Shown: in pieces, positions 50,777 through 59,305 of the stretch
Layout: each line of letters begins with the position of its first letter
Numbering within the stretch: the first letter of the stretch is position 1
Assembly: GCA_038405435.1 (NCBI GenBank)
Contig: JBBYHZ010000012.1
Source: Dryocola clanedunensis_A
GTDB lineage: Bacteria; Pseudomonadota; Gammaproteobacteria; Enterobacterales; Enterobacteriaceae
Length of the DNA: 64,000 nt
Strand: one strand, 5' to 3'
The notes under the pieces: generated by a model
Databases searched by the model: none
Told to the model about the DNA's origin: nothing
Seen by the model: only the letters and a program-made list of their open reading frames with translations
Made by a program: the position numbers and the translations under genes

Positions 50777-50842
50777 GTCGGATGACGCTGGCGCTTATCC
50801 GACCTGGCTGTTTCGTAGGGGGGATAAGCGCCAGCGTCATCC
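50777..50842. repeat. REP pair (BIME) between nepI and tauD
   Basis: Two opposed units with GGATGACGCTGGCGCTTATCC and its complement, located between two convergent genes. Confidence 0.85.
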
Positions 50843-50855
50843 ACCGGGGTTTCAT

Positions 50856-51704
50856 TCACCCCCGCCAGAAAGGCTTATCCCCCAGTATTGTTGCACGATG
50901 CATAATCCGCCGGGCGGGCAGGTAATCTGCGTTGGCGTAATGCTGGGTGACGCGGTTGTCCCAGATGGCAATGTCGTTTTCCTGCCAGCGCCAGCGGACC
51001 TGGAACTCCGGTTTGGTGACGTGGGCGAACAGGAACGCCAGCAGCGCGTCGCTCTCTTTCTGCGTCAGATCGACAATCCGCGTGGTAAACCCTTCGTTCA
51101 CAAACAGCGCCTGCCTGCCGCTCACCGGGTGGGTGCGCACAACCGGGTGATTGAGCGGTGGGTTTTTAATCACGGCCTCGCGCCAGCGCTGGTGCTCTGC
51201 TTCGCTGCCGGTATGTTTATATTCCGGGAATGACTTCCTGAAATCGTGCTCCGCCTCCAGCCCGGACAGCAGGCGCTTGAACGGTTCGGAGAGCGCCTCG
51301 TAAGCCGCGATGCCGCTGGTCCACAGCGTATCGCCTCCCGTTTCCGGCAGCGTTTTCGCCGCCAGAATCGCCCCGGCAGGCGGCGTCTCAATGAACGTGA
51401 CGTCGGTGTGCCAGTTGTCGTTATCCGGCGGATTATCGTCGTGGGTATCCAGCACGATTATCTCCTCCACGCCCTCCGCGTGCGGATAAACCGGGTGGAT
51501 GTGCAAATCCCCGAAGCGCATCGCCAGCGCCCGCTGCTGCTGCGGCGTAATCGCCTGGTCGCGGAAGAACAGCACCTGATGGCGGATCAGCGCGTGATAG
51601 AGCTGCTCGAACTGGTTATCGCTCAGGCTGCGCGTTAAATCCACCCCGCTCACCAGCCCGCCGATGTACGGCCCCAGCGGCACAATATTCACTTTTTCAC
51701 TCAT
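50856..51704 (-). CDS. tauD: Taurine dioxygenase TauD
   Basis: A 282-aa Fe(II)/2-oxoglutarate dioxygenase that releases sulfite from taurine. The metal site is NWHTDVTF (His and Asp, near residue 100) and the distal His in DNRVTQHYANADY, with the 2-oxoglutarate Arg in RRIMHRATI. It is the last gene of tauABCD; start 51704 overlaps the tauC stop (ATGA). Confidence 0.97.
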   Translation of the reverse strand: MSEKVNIVPLGPYIGGLVSGVDLTRSLSDNQFEQLYHALIRHQVLFFRDQAITPQQQRALAMRFGDLHIHPVYPHAEGVEEIIVLDTHDDNPPDNDNWHTDVTFIETPPAGAILAAKTLPETGGDTLWTSGIAAYEALSEPFKRLLSGLEAEHDFRKSFPEYKHTGSEAEHQRWREAVIKNPPLNHPVVRTHPVSGRQALFVNEGFTTRIVDLTQKESDALLAFLFAHVTKPEFQVRWRWQENDIAIWDNRVTQHYANADYLPARRIMHRATILGDKPFWRG

Positions 51705-52528
51705 TGCCCTTCTCCATGCCATGGGGTTAACCGACGCTGCAGCGCGCGTAAACCCAGCTCTAAACAAAATGCGATAACGGCAATCACGCCGATGCCCGCA
51801 AGCACCACGTCCGTTGCCAGGAATTCACCGGCGGACTGCACCATAAAGCCCAGGCCACGGGTTGCCGCGATAAGCTCCGCCGCGACCAGCGTTGACCAGC
51901 CCACGCCCAGCCCGATGCGGAACCCGGTAAGAATTTCCGGCAGCGCGCCGGGTAAAATTACATGCCAGACAACCTGCGAACGCGTTGCGCCCAGCGCCCG
52001 CGCCGCCCGAATGCGAACCTGCGAGGCGCTTCGCACGCCAGCCATCGTCGACATGGCGACAGGGGCAAAGATCGCCAGATAAATCAGCAGGATTTTCGAG
52101 GTTTCGCCGATGCCAAACCAGATCACCATCAGCGGCAGATAGGCCAGCGGCGGCACCGGGCGATACAGTTCGATCAGCGGGTCGAGAATGCCGCGCACGG
52201 TCGGGCTAAGCCCCATCGCAATCCCGACGGGAATACCGATCAGCACGGCGGCAGCGAGCGCGGTCAGAATACGCAGCAGGCTGGCGGCCAGATGCTGCCA
52301 CAGCGTGGCGTCCATAAAGCCCTGCGGCCCGGCGATGCTAATCAGCTTGCTCAGCACCTGCCCCGGCGGCGGCAGAAACAGCGGGCTGACCCACTGTTCG
52401 GCGGCAACCCACCACCACAGCAGCACGATGGCGGTGAGCGTGGTCAGGCTTAGCGTAACGTGGCGCGAGAAGGGCCAGCGCCAGGCCAGGCGGCGGCGCT
52501 GCGTTTTATCCGTGATGACGATGCTCAT
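51701..52528 (-). CDS. tauC: Taurine ABC transporter permease TauC
   Basis: A 275-aa inner-membrane permease of the SsuC/TauC type, six segments, with the EAA loop ALGATRSQVVWHVILPGALP for the ATPase and GVGWSTLVAAELI afterwards. It overlaps tauB at the start and tauD at the stop. Confidence 0.96.
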   Translation of the reverse strand: MSIVITDKTQRRRLAWRWPFSRHVTLSLTTLTAIVLLWWWVAAEQWVSPLFLPPPGQVLSKLISIAGPQGFMDATLWQHLAASLLRILTALAAAVLIGIPVGIAMGLSPTVRGILDPLIELYRPVPPLAYLPLMVIWFGIGETSKILLIYLAIFAPVAMSTMAGVRSASQVRIRAARALGATRSQVVWHVILPGALPEILTGFRIGLGVGWSTLVAAELIAATRGLGFMVQSAGEFLATDVVLAGIGVIAVIAFCLELGLRALQRRLTPWHGEGQ

Positions 52529-53292
52529 AGAAAGCCCTCGCGCTGTTCAAACACACGGCTAAGCACGTATTCGCGCTTAGCGATAAATTCCGGGTCGGAC
52601 TTGATGCTGCGGCAAGGTTCGCCCGCGGCAAAGCGGCGGCCAAAATCAAGCGGCAGGCGCTCCAGCACGCGTCCAGGCCCCGGCGACAGCAGCACCAGCT
52701 CGGTGGCGAGGAACACGGCCTCTTCGATATCGTGGGTGATAAGCAGAACCTGACGGCGGCTCTCGTGCCACAGCTTCAGCAGCAGGGTCTGCATCTGTTC
52801 GCGGGTGAACGCGTCCAGCGCGCCAAAAGGCTCATCCAGCAGCAGAAGCTGCGGTTTTGTTGCCAGCGCGCGGGCGATACCCACCCGCTGCCGCTGCCCG
52901 CCGGAAAGCTGCCAGATGGCGCGCTTCGCCTTATCTTCCAGGCCAACCTTGCGCAGCATGTCGAGGGCGATTTCATCCCGCTGCTCTTTCGGCTGCCCGG
53001 CAAGCTGTAGCCCAAAGGCCACGTTATCCAGCACCGTCCGCCACGGCAGCAGCCCTTCATTCTGAAAGACCACGCCGCGCTCGGCGCCCGGCCCGGTTAC
53101 CTGCCTGCCCTGTAGGGTGATGCTGCCGGTATCGTAAGGAACAAAGCCGGCAATCAGGTTCAGCAGCGTTGTTTTGCCGCAGCCGGACGGGCCGAGCACC
53201 ACCAGCAGTTCGCCTTCATCCACCGTCAGATTAATGTCGTTAAGGACGGTTTTGCCGCCGTAATCCGCGCTAAGCCCTGATACCTGCAACAT
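52525..53292 (-). CDS. tauB: Taurine ABC transporter ATPase TauB
   Basis: A 255-aa ATPase with Walker A GPSGCGKTT (near residue 35), signature LSGGQRQRVGIARAL, Walker B LLLLDEPFGALD and the switch His in LLITHDIEEA. It powers taurine uptake with TauA and TauC. It overlaps tauC (ATGA). Confidence 0.97.
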   Translation of the reverse strand: MLQVSGLSADYGGKTVLNDINLTVDEGELLVVLGPSGCGKTTLLNLIAGFVPYDTGSITLQGRQVTGPGAERGVVFQNEGLLPWRTVLDNVAFGLQLAGQPKEQRDEIALDMLRKVGLEDKAKRAIWQLSGGQRQRVGIARALATKPQLLLLDEPFGALDAFTREQMQTLLLKLWHESRRQVLLITHDIEEAVFLATELVLLSPGPGRVLERLPLDFGRRFAAGEPCRSIKSDPEFIAKREYVLSRVFEQREGFL

Positions 53293-53301
53293 AACTCCCC
53301 C

Positions 53302-54276
53302 TTACTGCGCCAGCGGTTTCACAAAGCGATCGGTGACGAACTGGCTGTAGTCCGTTGCCACCGCCGGGACTTTGCCCTGCGCCTTCAGGAACTGCGCGGT
53401 GTCCACTATCGCCTTGTTGACCGGGCCGGTAAGCTGCTCGGTTTGCTGGCTCGCGGTGAGGTAGGTATTGCCCTTCACCAGGCCCGGCACGTCGCTTTCC
53501 GGTACGCCGCTCAGGCGGGAAAGTTTACTGAGGTTATCCGGCTGCTTAAGCCATGCGTCCGGGTTATCGATGTAGCCCTTCTGGGCCGCGAGCGCGCTTT
53601 TGGCAAAGGCTGCCACCACTTCAGGATGCTGCTGGGCGAAGTCTTTACGAACCACCCAGACGTCAAGCGTAGGCGCGCCCCACTTGCCGACCTGCGCGGA
53701 GTCCGTCAGCACCTTGCCGTCTTTTTCCAGCTCGTTAACGGCAGGCGCCCAGACGTAAGCGCCGTCGATATCGCCGCGCTGCCAGGCGGCAATAATTGCC
53801 GGGGGCTGTAAATTAAGGATTTGCACCTGGCCCGGCTTGATACCCCAGTGTTTGAGGGCGGCCAGCAGGCTGTAATGGGTGGTCGAGATAAACGGCACGG
53901 CGATGCGCTTGCCGATCAGATCCTGCGGGCCGGAGATGCCTTTCTTCACCACCAGCGCTTCGGAATTACCGAGCTGGGACGCCAGCAGGAACACCTCAAT
54001 CGGCACCTTCTGGCTGGCGGCCACGGCGAGCGGGCTGGAGCCGATATTGCCAATCTGCACGTCGCCGGAGGCCAGGGCACGCACCACGGAAGCGCCGCTG
54101 TCGAACTTGCGCCATTCGACCTTCGCGCCGCTGTCTTTGGCAAAGGCGTTATCGGCCTGCGCAACTTTGGCGGGTTCGGCAGAAGTCTGATAAGCCACGG
54201 TGACGTCCACCGCGAACGCCGGGGCGGCGATAAGGGCCAGCGCTGCCAGCCAAAAAGTACGTTTCGTTCCTGCCAT
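53302..54276 (-). CDS. tauA: Taurine-binding periplasmic protein TauA
   Basis: A 324-aa solute-binding protein with a signal peptide (MAGTKRTFWLAALALIAAP, cut after AFA). VTVAYQTSAEPAKVAQAD is the start of the mature protein, with the ligand region FDSGASVVRALASGDVQIG. The start at 54276 follows GGAG with 8-nt spacing. It is the first gene of the tau operon, which in E. coli is controlled by Cbl and CysB on sulfate limitation; those sites could not be assigned by eye. Confidence 0.95.
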   Translation of the reverse strand: MAGTKRTFWLAALALIAAPAFAVDVTVAYQTSAEPAKVAQADNAFAKDSGAKVEWRKFDSGASVVRALASGDVQIGNIGSSPLAVAASQKVPIEVFLLASQLGNSEALVVKKGISGPQDLIGKRIAVPFISTTHYSLLAALKHWGIKPGQVQILNLQPPAIIAAWQRGDIDGAYVWAPAVNELEKDGKVLTDSAQVGKWGAPTLDVWVVRKDFAQQHPEVVAAFAKSALAAQKGYIDNPDAWLKQPDNLSKLSRLSGVPESDVPGLVKGNTYLTASQQTEQLTGPVNKAIVDTAQFLKAQGKVPAVATDYSQFVTDRFVKPLAQ

Positions 54277-54414
54277 GATCTCTGCTCCGCTCAAAGGTGA
54301 GATCGCAGTATTCCTGGCAAGCGTCCGGACATAAAAGAATTAAAAATTATCGCTAATGCTTTTATGTCCTTAGATGAAATTCGGGGAAGGATAGTCGGGA
54401 GATGGGAATAAGCT

Positions 54415-55740
54415 CTAGCCTTTCGTTAAACGTCCACACTGTTCCATCATGCCATTAAATATTGATTCTGCGGCTTGTTGAGGAAAGGGTGACGCTATTG
54501 CGTTCGCTACCCTGTCGATAACTTTTGGCGTAGCGGTAATGACCTCATCAATTATTTGATTTACTTCCTCGTGGCTCAAACCGGTTAATTCGCCCTGTTT
54601 TATCCAGTGCCTGCGCTGAATCTTATGAATAAGGTAATAGTTGCCGCTGCCACGGACAGCCATCGCTAGCTTACATTTTTGCCAGGATACCTGATTGTTA
54701 CCCCGGCCGATTACCGGCCACGCGGACAAAATATCGTAGAGCGGCGTCAGGTGATAACGATTTTGCGGAAGGTGGGCAAGGCTGAAATTCTTTGCATGTC
54801 CGTCAGTTGCGGCCAGTATCCAGAATACGATCTGAGCTTTGAAGAAATCGTACCGATCTTTAGAAGCATGTTCGGATCGGCTCAATATCGTCATTACGTC
54901 GGTAATTCCAGGGCCACCATCCGCCTGGTATTTACGTAACGGAGAAACGCCCATAGCCTGACATATATCTTCCTGAGGAAGCCGAACCCACCATTTACCG
55001 TCTGAGGACAAACGACGATCGAATCGCTCAACGATGAGCGCTTTTTGGTCTTCAAATCGAGCAATTTCAGTTTTGGCTACGGATAATCCGTACTCTGCGA
55101 CGATAAGAGAACACAGCCATTCATTCTCGATAGAAGTACTCATGTCAGCCCGCATATTGCCCACTAAACCCATCGGCAATTTAAAAATATGCGTTGTTGG
55201 TGTATTTCCCGCAGGCAAACACCACTGAGCGTTGTGCCACAATAACGCTGTTTTTTCCTGCGCCCCTGCTATTGATAAGCGCAGGTCAGCGTCTTCAGCA
55301 CTTTCGCCTGAAAACGCTACTGCTCCTGTATTGCGCAGCATGGCTGCTATTTCAGCTTCGCAGAGCGGGCGCTGATGAATTGAAAAAACATTCTGCGGCC
55401 ATTCACCTTCTTTAAGTAACTGAATGGCTCCGGCACAATCCCGACCTGCCTCGGTTAGCAGGTCGAATGGTTCAGTACTTTTGGCCTGATAACGTATTGC
55501 CAGACGTCGGCGAATCCCTTCGCTGTCAGGCAGTAAGTTATCAAAATAGTTGCGGACGACTTCGCCTCGATGAGATTCATTCCCCGGAAGAAAGGGTAAA
55601 GAAAGTGACAGTGCTCTTCCCTGCTCATCCGCAGCCCACGCGGGAAGATACGTTAACCACTCTTCGCCTTTCTGCCTTTCCCAGAAGCCAACCTGGATGC
55701 CGTTCATCCAGATAGCTAAACGATGCTGTATCCGCCGCAT
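54415..55740 (-). CDS. hipA: HipA-type serine/threonine kinase toxin
   Basis: A 441-aa kinase toxin, the same length class as E. coli HipA, which phosphorylates glutamyl-tRNA synthetase. It has an N-terminal subdomain, the phosphate-binding region SIAGAQEKTALLW, the catalytic loop TDGHAKNFSLAH and the metal-binding PLYDILSAW. The start at 55740 lies 4 bp after the hipB stop; a longer frame overlaps hipB. The catalytic motifs are intact, so it is probably active. Confidence 0.93.
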   Translation of the reverse strand: MRRIQHRLAIWMNGIQVGFWERQKGEEWLTYLPAWAADEQGRALSLSLPFLPGNESHRGEVVRNYFDNLLPDSEGIRRRLAIRYQAKSTEPFDLLTEAGRDCAGAIQLLKEGEWPQNVFSIHQRPLCEAEIAAMLRNTGAVAFSGESAEDADLRLSIAGAQEKTALLWHNAQWCLPAGNTPTTHIFKLPMGLVGNMRADMSTSIENEWLCSLIVAEYGLSVAKTEIARFEDQKALIVERFDRRLSSDGKWWVRLPQEDICQAMGVSPLRKYQADGGPGITDVMTILSRSEHASKDRYDFFKAQIVFWILAATDGHAKNFSLAHLPQNRYHLTPLYDILSAWPVIGRGNNQVSWQKCKLAMAVRGSGNYYLIHKIQRRHWIKQGELTGLSHEEVNQIIDEVITATPKVIDRVANAIASPFPQQAAESIFNGMMEQCGRLTKG

Positions 55741-55744
55741 AGCC

Positions 55745-56038
55745 TTACCACTCCTCTCGCCGGGCAGGTGAGTCTGAGTAATCCTGCCGCTCTTCCTTCG
55801 CGAAGCCAGCCGAACCCGACTCATCAACAAGTACCATTTCAATGCCTAAGACGTTAAAGACCCGAAACAATCTTTCGATGCTGGACGCAGAGGGATTAGC
55901 TTCAAGTCGAGCATAGGTCTGCTGCGTGACGCCAAGTTTTTCCGACACTTCTTTTTGCGTCATGCCTCTGGCTTTGCGGAATCCCACCAGCAGCGGGCGC
56001 AATTGATTTAGAGTTTTAACTGGAAAGTTTGGGTTCAT
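55745..56038 (-). CDS. hipB: HipB-type helix-turn-helix antitoxin
   Basis: A 97-aa Xre-family antitoxin with HTH TQKEVSEKLGVTQQTYARLE (about residues 27-46). The tail after position 75 is hydrophilic and could be the degradation-prone part. The start at 56038 (MNPNFPVK); a longer frame extends ten codons. It is first in the operon and binds the operators upstream to repress hipBA. Confidence 0.92.
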   Translation of the reverse strand: MNPNFPVKTLNQLRPLLVGFRKARGMTQKEVSEKLGVTQQTYARLEANPSASSIERLFRVFNVLGIEMVLVDESGSAGFAKEERQDYSDSPARREEW

Positions 56039-56070
56039 TAGCGGCTCGTATAAAGTCTTCACATACACAT

Positions 56071-56101
56071 TATAGGCTGTATTTCGAGTTTACAGCTTAT
56101 A
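56071..56101. promoter_or_regulatory. Candidate HipB operator
   Basis: TATAGGCTGTA and TACAGCTTATA form an imperfect inverted repeat with a 9-bp spacer, 33 bp upstream of hipB. Further GCTGTA-like half sites follow up to 56136. It differs from the E. coli operator (TATCC-N8-GGATA), as expected for a diverged HipB. Confidence 0.55.
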
Positions 56102-56141
56102 GACTGTGATCGCTAAAAACAACTCAGAAGCTGTAAAAACA

Positions 56142-56165
56142 GAAAACAGCCCGCAGGCTGTTTTC
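56142..56165. terminator. 10-bp hairpin between hipBA and murP
   Basis: GAAAACAGCC pairs with GGCTGTTTTC around a CGCA loop. It is 55 bp past the murP stop on the minus strand, and its arms end in A- and T-runs, so it can terminate murQP. Confidence 0.8.
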
Positions 56166-56219
56166 TATGCAATTATATAATCCTTCGCCAGTATAAAATT
56201 TTACGAAGAAATACCTGCA

Positions 56220-57665
56220 TCAACTCAAATCAACATTCTTGCTACCGAAGAACCAGGTGAGCACGAAGCCCGCGAAGTAAGAAATCAGAATTCCCGCAAC
56301 GTAGACCGCCATACCCGCGAATATGCCCTGGCCCGAGGTCATCAGCGGGATGGAGACCAGCCCGGACGGGCCGAACACGGTGTTCAGGCCTACCGGCAGG
56401 CCCAGCCAGGCGACCAGGCCGATAAAGAAGCCGCCCACGCCGCCGCCGATGCAGGCGGTGATAAACGGTTTCAGGCGCGGCAGCGTGACGCCGTAGATCA
56501 GCGGTTCGCCAATGCCCAGCAGGCCAGGGAAAATCGCTCCTTTGATCTGCGTGCGCAGCGTGGAGCCTTTTGGCGAGCGGGCGAACAGCGCGAGCGCGGC
56601 CCCCACCTGCCCTGCTCCGGCCATTGCCAGAATCGGGAACAGGGAGTTAAAGCCCTGCACGTCCATCAGCGCGAAGTAGACCGGGACAAAGCCCTGGTGG
56701 ATGCCGAACACCACGGCTATCAGGAACAGCCCGGCCAGCAGCGCGGTACCGAACGGGTTGCCGTTCAGATGCAGGAACAGCCAGGACATGCCCTTAAACA
56801 GCTCCCCGCCTATCGGCATAATCGCCACGAAGGTGATTGCACCGGTGATCAGCAGCGTGATGGTCGAAGTAAGGATCATGTCCAGATTATCCGGGATCGC
56901 CCGCCGCACCTGGCGTTCAATCCACGCGCCCAGAATACAGGCGAGCAGCACGCCGATAATATTGCCGCGCGGGTCGATGGCCATGCCGAAGAAGTTATCC
57001 ATCCCCGCGTAGTAGCCCACCGTCCCTTCCGGCACGTAGCGCAGGATAAACAGCGAGGCGATAATCGCGCCGTTCACCCCCGTGCCGCCAAAGGCTTTCT
57101 GGGTGTTGTAGCCGATCAGGATGCTCAGGAAGGTAAACAGGCCGATGCTGAACACCTTCATGTAGGCAATCATCTGCGTCAGCCAGGCGGCGGTCGTCAC
57201 GCCGTCCACCACCAGCGTTTGTTGCAGCAGCGTGGCGATGCCCAGCAGCAGGCCCGCGGCGATAAACCCTGGAATGAGCGGCGTAAAGATGGTGGCAAAC
57301 TTCGTCAAAAAGTTATGCACCGCGCTGTTCTGCTTCGCCTTCATCTGCTGCTTGTTCTGGCGCGCCGTCGCCTGAAGATCGGCGTTCTCTTCCCCTGACG
57401 GCCGGGTGCCGTCGGCCAGCTTCGCGGTCATCATCTCGCTGGCGGTTTGCGCCTTGCCAGGGCCTAGAATGATTTGCAGCTGGTCGTCGCCGTTGACCAC
57501 GCCCATCACGCCGGGGATCTTCTTCAGCTCGTCCATCCGGATAAGCTGACGATCCTTAAGCGTTAAGCGCAGGCGAGTCATGCAGTTGCCGCAGATCAGA
57601 ATATTTTCGCCGCCGCCCGTCAGGCGCAGGATCTCGTCAATCATCGGGCCGGTGATTTTTGCCAT
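56220..57665 (-). CDS. murP: N-acetylmuramic acid PTS EIIBC component MurP
   Basis: A 481-aa EIIBC protein. The EIIB domain (1-90) has the phospho-Cys28 in CGNCMTRLRL, followed by a linker and the membrane EIIC domain (from about 125) with FATIFTPLIPGFIAAGLLLG and LGIGEPLIYGVTLPR. It resembles E. coli MurP throughout and takes up MurNAc as the 6-phosphate using the glucose EIIA. It follows murQ by 1 bp. Confidence 0.95.
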   Translation of the reverse strand: MAKITGPMIDEILRLTGGGENILICGNCMTRLRLTLKDRQLIRMDELKKIPGVMGVVNGDDQLQIILGPGKAQTASEMMTAKLADGTRPSGEENADLQATARQNKQQMKAKQNSAVHNFLTKFATIFTPLIPGFIAAGLLLGIATLLQQTLVVDGVTTAAWLTQMIAYMKVFSIGLFTFLSILIGYNTQKAFGGTGVNGAIIASLFILRYVPEGTVGYYAGMDNFFGMAIDPRGNIIGVLLACILGAWIERQVRRAIPDNLDMILTSTITLLITGAITFVAIMPIGGELFKGMSWLFLHLNGNPFGTALLAGLFLIAVVFGIHQGFVPVYFALMDVQGFNSLFPILAMAGAGQVGAALALFARSPKGSTLRTQIKGAIFPGLLGIGEPLIYGVTLPRLKPFITACIGGGVGGFFIGLVAWLGLPVGLNTVFGPSGLVSIPLMTSGQGIFAGMAVYVAGILISYFAGFVLTWFFGSKNVDLS

Positions 57666-57666
57666 G

Positions 57667-58575
57667 TTATGTTGTGATCCCCTGCAACGCTTTACGGATG
57701 AAGCCCTGATGTTTGGCTAACAGCGCCCCCGCATCGGTAGCCGACAGGCCGCTCAGCATCATCAGAATGGCGGTTTTACAGTGGCGGCTGCATTCGCCGA
57801 GCGCCTTCTGGGCCTCTTCCGGCGTGCAGTCGGTCGCTTCCACCACGATGTTGACCTGCCGCTGGAGGAGCTTGGCGTTGGTCGCCTCCACGTCCACCAT
57901 CAGGTTGCCGTAAACCTTGCCGCTGCGGATCATCGCCCCGGTGGTGATCATGTTCAGGATCAGCTTCTGCGCCGTGCCCGCCTTCATGCGCGAGGAGCCG
58001 GTCACCACTTCCGCACCAACAACCGGCTCGATGGCGATATCTGCCGCCTGGCTCATTTCGCTGCCGGGGTTACAGGAGATGGCCGCAACGGTTGCGCCAG
58101 CGCTTTTTGCATAGGCCATCGCCCCCAGCACGTACGGCGTGCGCCCGCTGGCGGCGATCCCGACCAGCACATCCCGATCGTTAAAATTAAGATCCCGCAG
58201 ATCCTGCTCGCCCATTTCTCGGCTGTCTTCGGCGTTTTCTACCGCCTGTAAAATAGCGGGATGCCCGCCCGCAATCAGCCCAACCACCTGCTCGCGCGGC
58301 GTGCCGTAAGTTGGCGGGCACTCGCTCGCATCCAGAATCCCCAGACGCCCGGACGTACCCGCGCCGCAGTAAATCAGCCTGCCGCCACGGCCGAACGCCT
58401 CAACAACCTTATCAACCACCTGCGCGATCTGCGGCAGCGTTGCCTCCACGGCAACCGGCACCAGCTTGTCCTGCTGGTTGATGACGGCGAGCATGTCGAG
58501 AGTTGGCAGGGTGTCGATTTCTGCGCTTGCCGGGTTGCGGCTTTCGGTAACCAGTTTGTTTAAGTTGATCTTCAT
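57667..58575 (-). CDS. murQ: N-acetylmuramic acid 6-phosphate etherase MurQ
   Basis: A 302-aa SIS-domain etherase that splits MurNAc 6-phosphate into GlcNAc 6-phosphate and D-lactate. Signature parts are YCGAGTSGRLGILDASECPP near residue 65 with the catalytic Glu, VGIAASGRTPYVLGA, and the SSRMKAGTAQKLILN segment. It is the first gene of murQP; the murR repressor gene, divergent in E. coli, is absent from this side. Confidence 0.97.
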   Translation of the reverse strand: MKINLNKLVTESRNPASAEIDTLPTLDMLAVINQQDKLVPVAVEATLPQIAQVVDKVVEAFGRGGRLIYCGAGTSGRLGILDASECPPTYGTPREQVVGLIAGGHPAILQAVENAEDSREMGEQDLRDLNFNDRDVLVGIAASGRTPYVLGAMAYAKSAGATVAAISCNPGSEMSQAADIAIEPVVGAEVVTGSSRMKAGTAQKLILNMITTGAMIRSGKVYGNLMVDVEATNAKLLQRQVNIVVEATDCTPEEAQKALGECSRHCKTAILMMLSGLSATDAGALLAKHQGFIRKALQGITT

Positions 58576-58635
58576 GGGTAGAACGTCCGTTGGGTTGCGA
58601 TGAGCAGCATGATAAGGAATAAATTATTCAATTAC

Positions 58636-58651
58636 AGTGATGTTTATCACG
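58636..58651 (-). promoter_or_regulatory. Candidate CRP site upstream of murQP
   Basis: On the minus strand CGTGA-N6-TCACT, one base off each CRP half-site, lies about 65 bp upstream of the murQ start. murQP is CRP-activated in E. coli. Confidence 0.5.
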
Positions 58652-58789
58652 CAGGCCCGGCAGTTTGAAAGTATTAGATTGAGTTTTTCGCCTCAAGATA
58701 ATTGCAACCATCTAATAAACAATAATTTTATTTAATGGAATTTTTTATTACATCAGATGCGACGAAAAGAGCCGCGTGATGAATTCGTA

Positions 58790-58861
58790 GGTCGGGAAAG
58801 CGCAGCGTCTCCCGACACCACGGGCGTATGCGGTGGATGGCGCCGACGCTTATCCCCCCTA
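58790..58861. repeat. REP pair upstream of glgS stop
   Basis: Units GGGAAAGCGCAGCGTCTCCC and GGATGGCGCCGACGCTTATCC, both degenerate versions of the REP repeat seen elsewhere in this window. Confidence 0.75.
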
Positions 58862-58917
58862 CAAAACCAGATTACAGAGAATGAAAAACGGGCCCGAAGG
58901 CCCGTTGGGTGAAGTGA

Positions 58918-59121
58918 TTAATGTTCCAGCTCAAGCTCAAGCGCGCTGGTTGCCTGGCGGCAGTACTGCTTATAGCGCTCGCAAAACCAGATTTTTTGCT
59001 CGGCGCTCATATTGCCGGTGACGGCCTGGATATCGACGGGCTGCCCTAATGCCTGCATGCGGGCAAAGCTGCGGGCCAGAAAGTCGAAGTTTTTTACTGC
59101 CTGTAGGTTCGTTTGATTCAT
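58918..59121 (-). CDS. glgS: Surface composition regulator GlgS (ScoR)
   Basis: A 67-aa helical protein. NFDFLARSFARM, VDIQAVTGNM, WFCERY and LELELEH correspond to E. coli GlgS along almost its whole length (66 aa). In E. coli GlgS affects motility and biofilm and is induced by RpoS. The start ATG at 59121 is preceded by GGAG. Confidence 0.92.
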   Translation of the reverse strand: MNQTNLQAVKNFDFLARSFARMQALGQPVDIQAVTGNMSAEQKIWFCERYKQYCRQATSALELELEH

Positions 59122-59305
59122 CGCATATCCCTCCGGTGATTTATTTTCTTTTCAGGTCATATGCTTTACTGACTTCAGTATTAGCCTGACCCGAATTGTT
59201 TTTTGAGGGATTGATGCGGGTTTTGCCATAAACAGAACAGCGATCTCTCAGGCTTTGAGCAACCTCACAAAAACAAAGGTTACACGCCGCCTGAGGCTTC
59301 AGCTA

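Larger units (their letters stand above)
58576..58917. other. Spacer between murQ and glgS with a CRP-like site and REP pair
   Basis: 342 bp. A candidate CRP site lies near 58636-58651, an AT-rich stretch follows, and two REP-like units at 58790-58861 precede the glgS 3' end. No murR or other gene was found in any frame. Confidence 0.6.
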
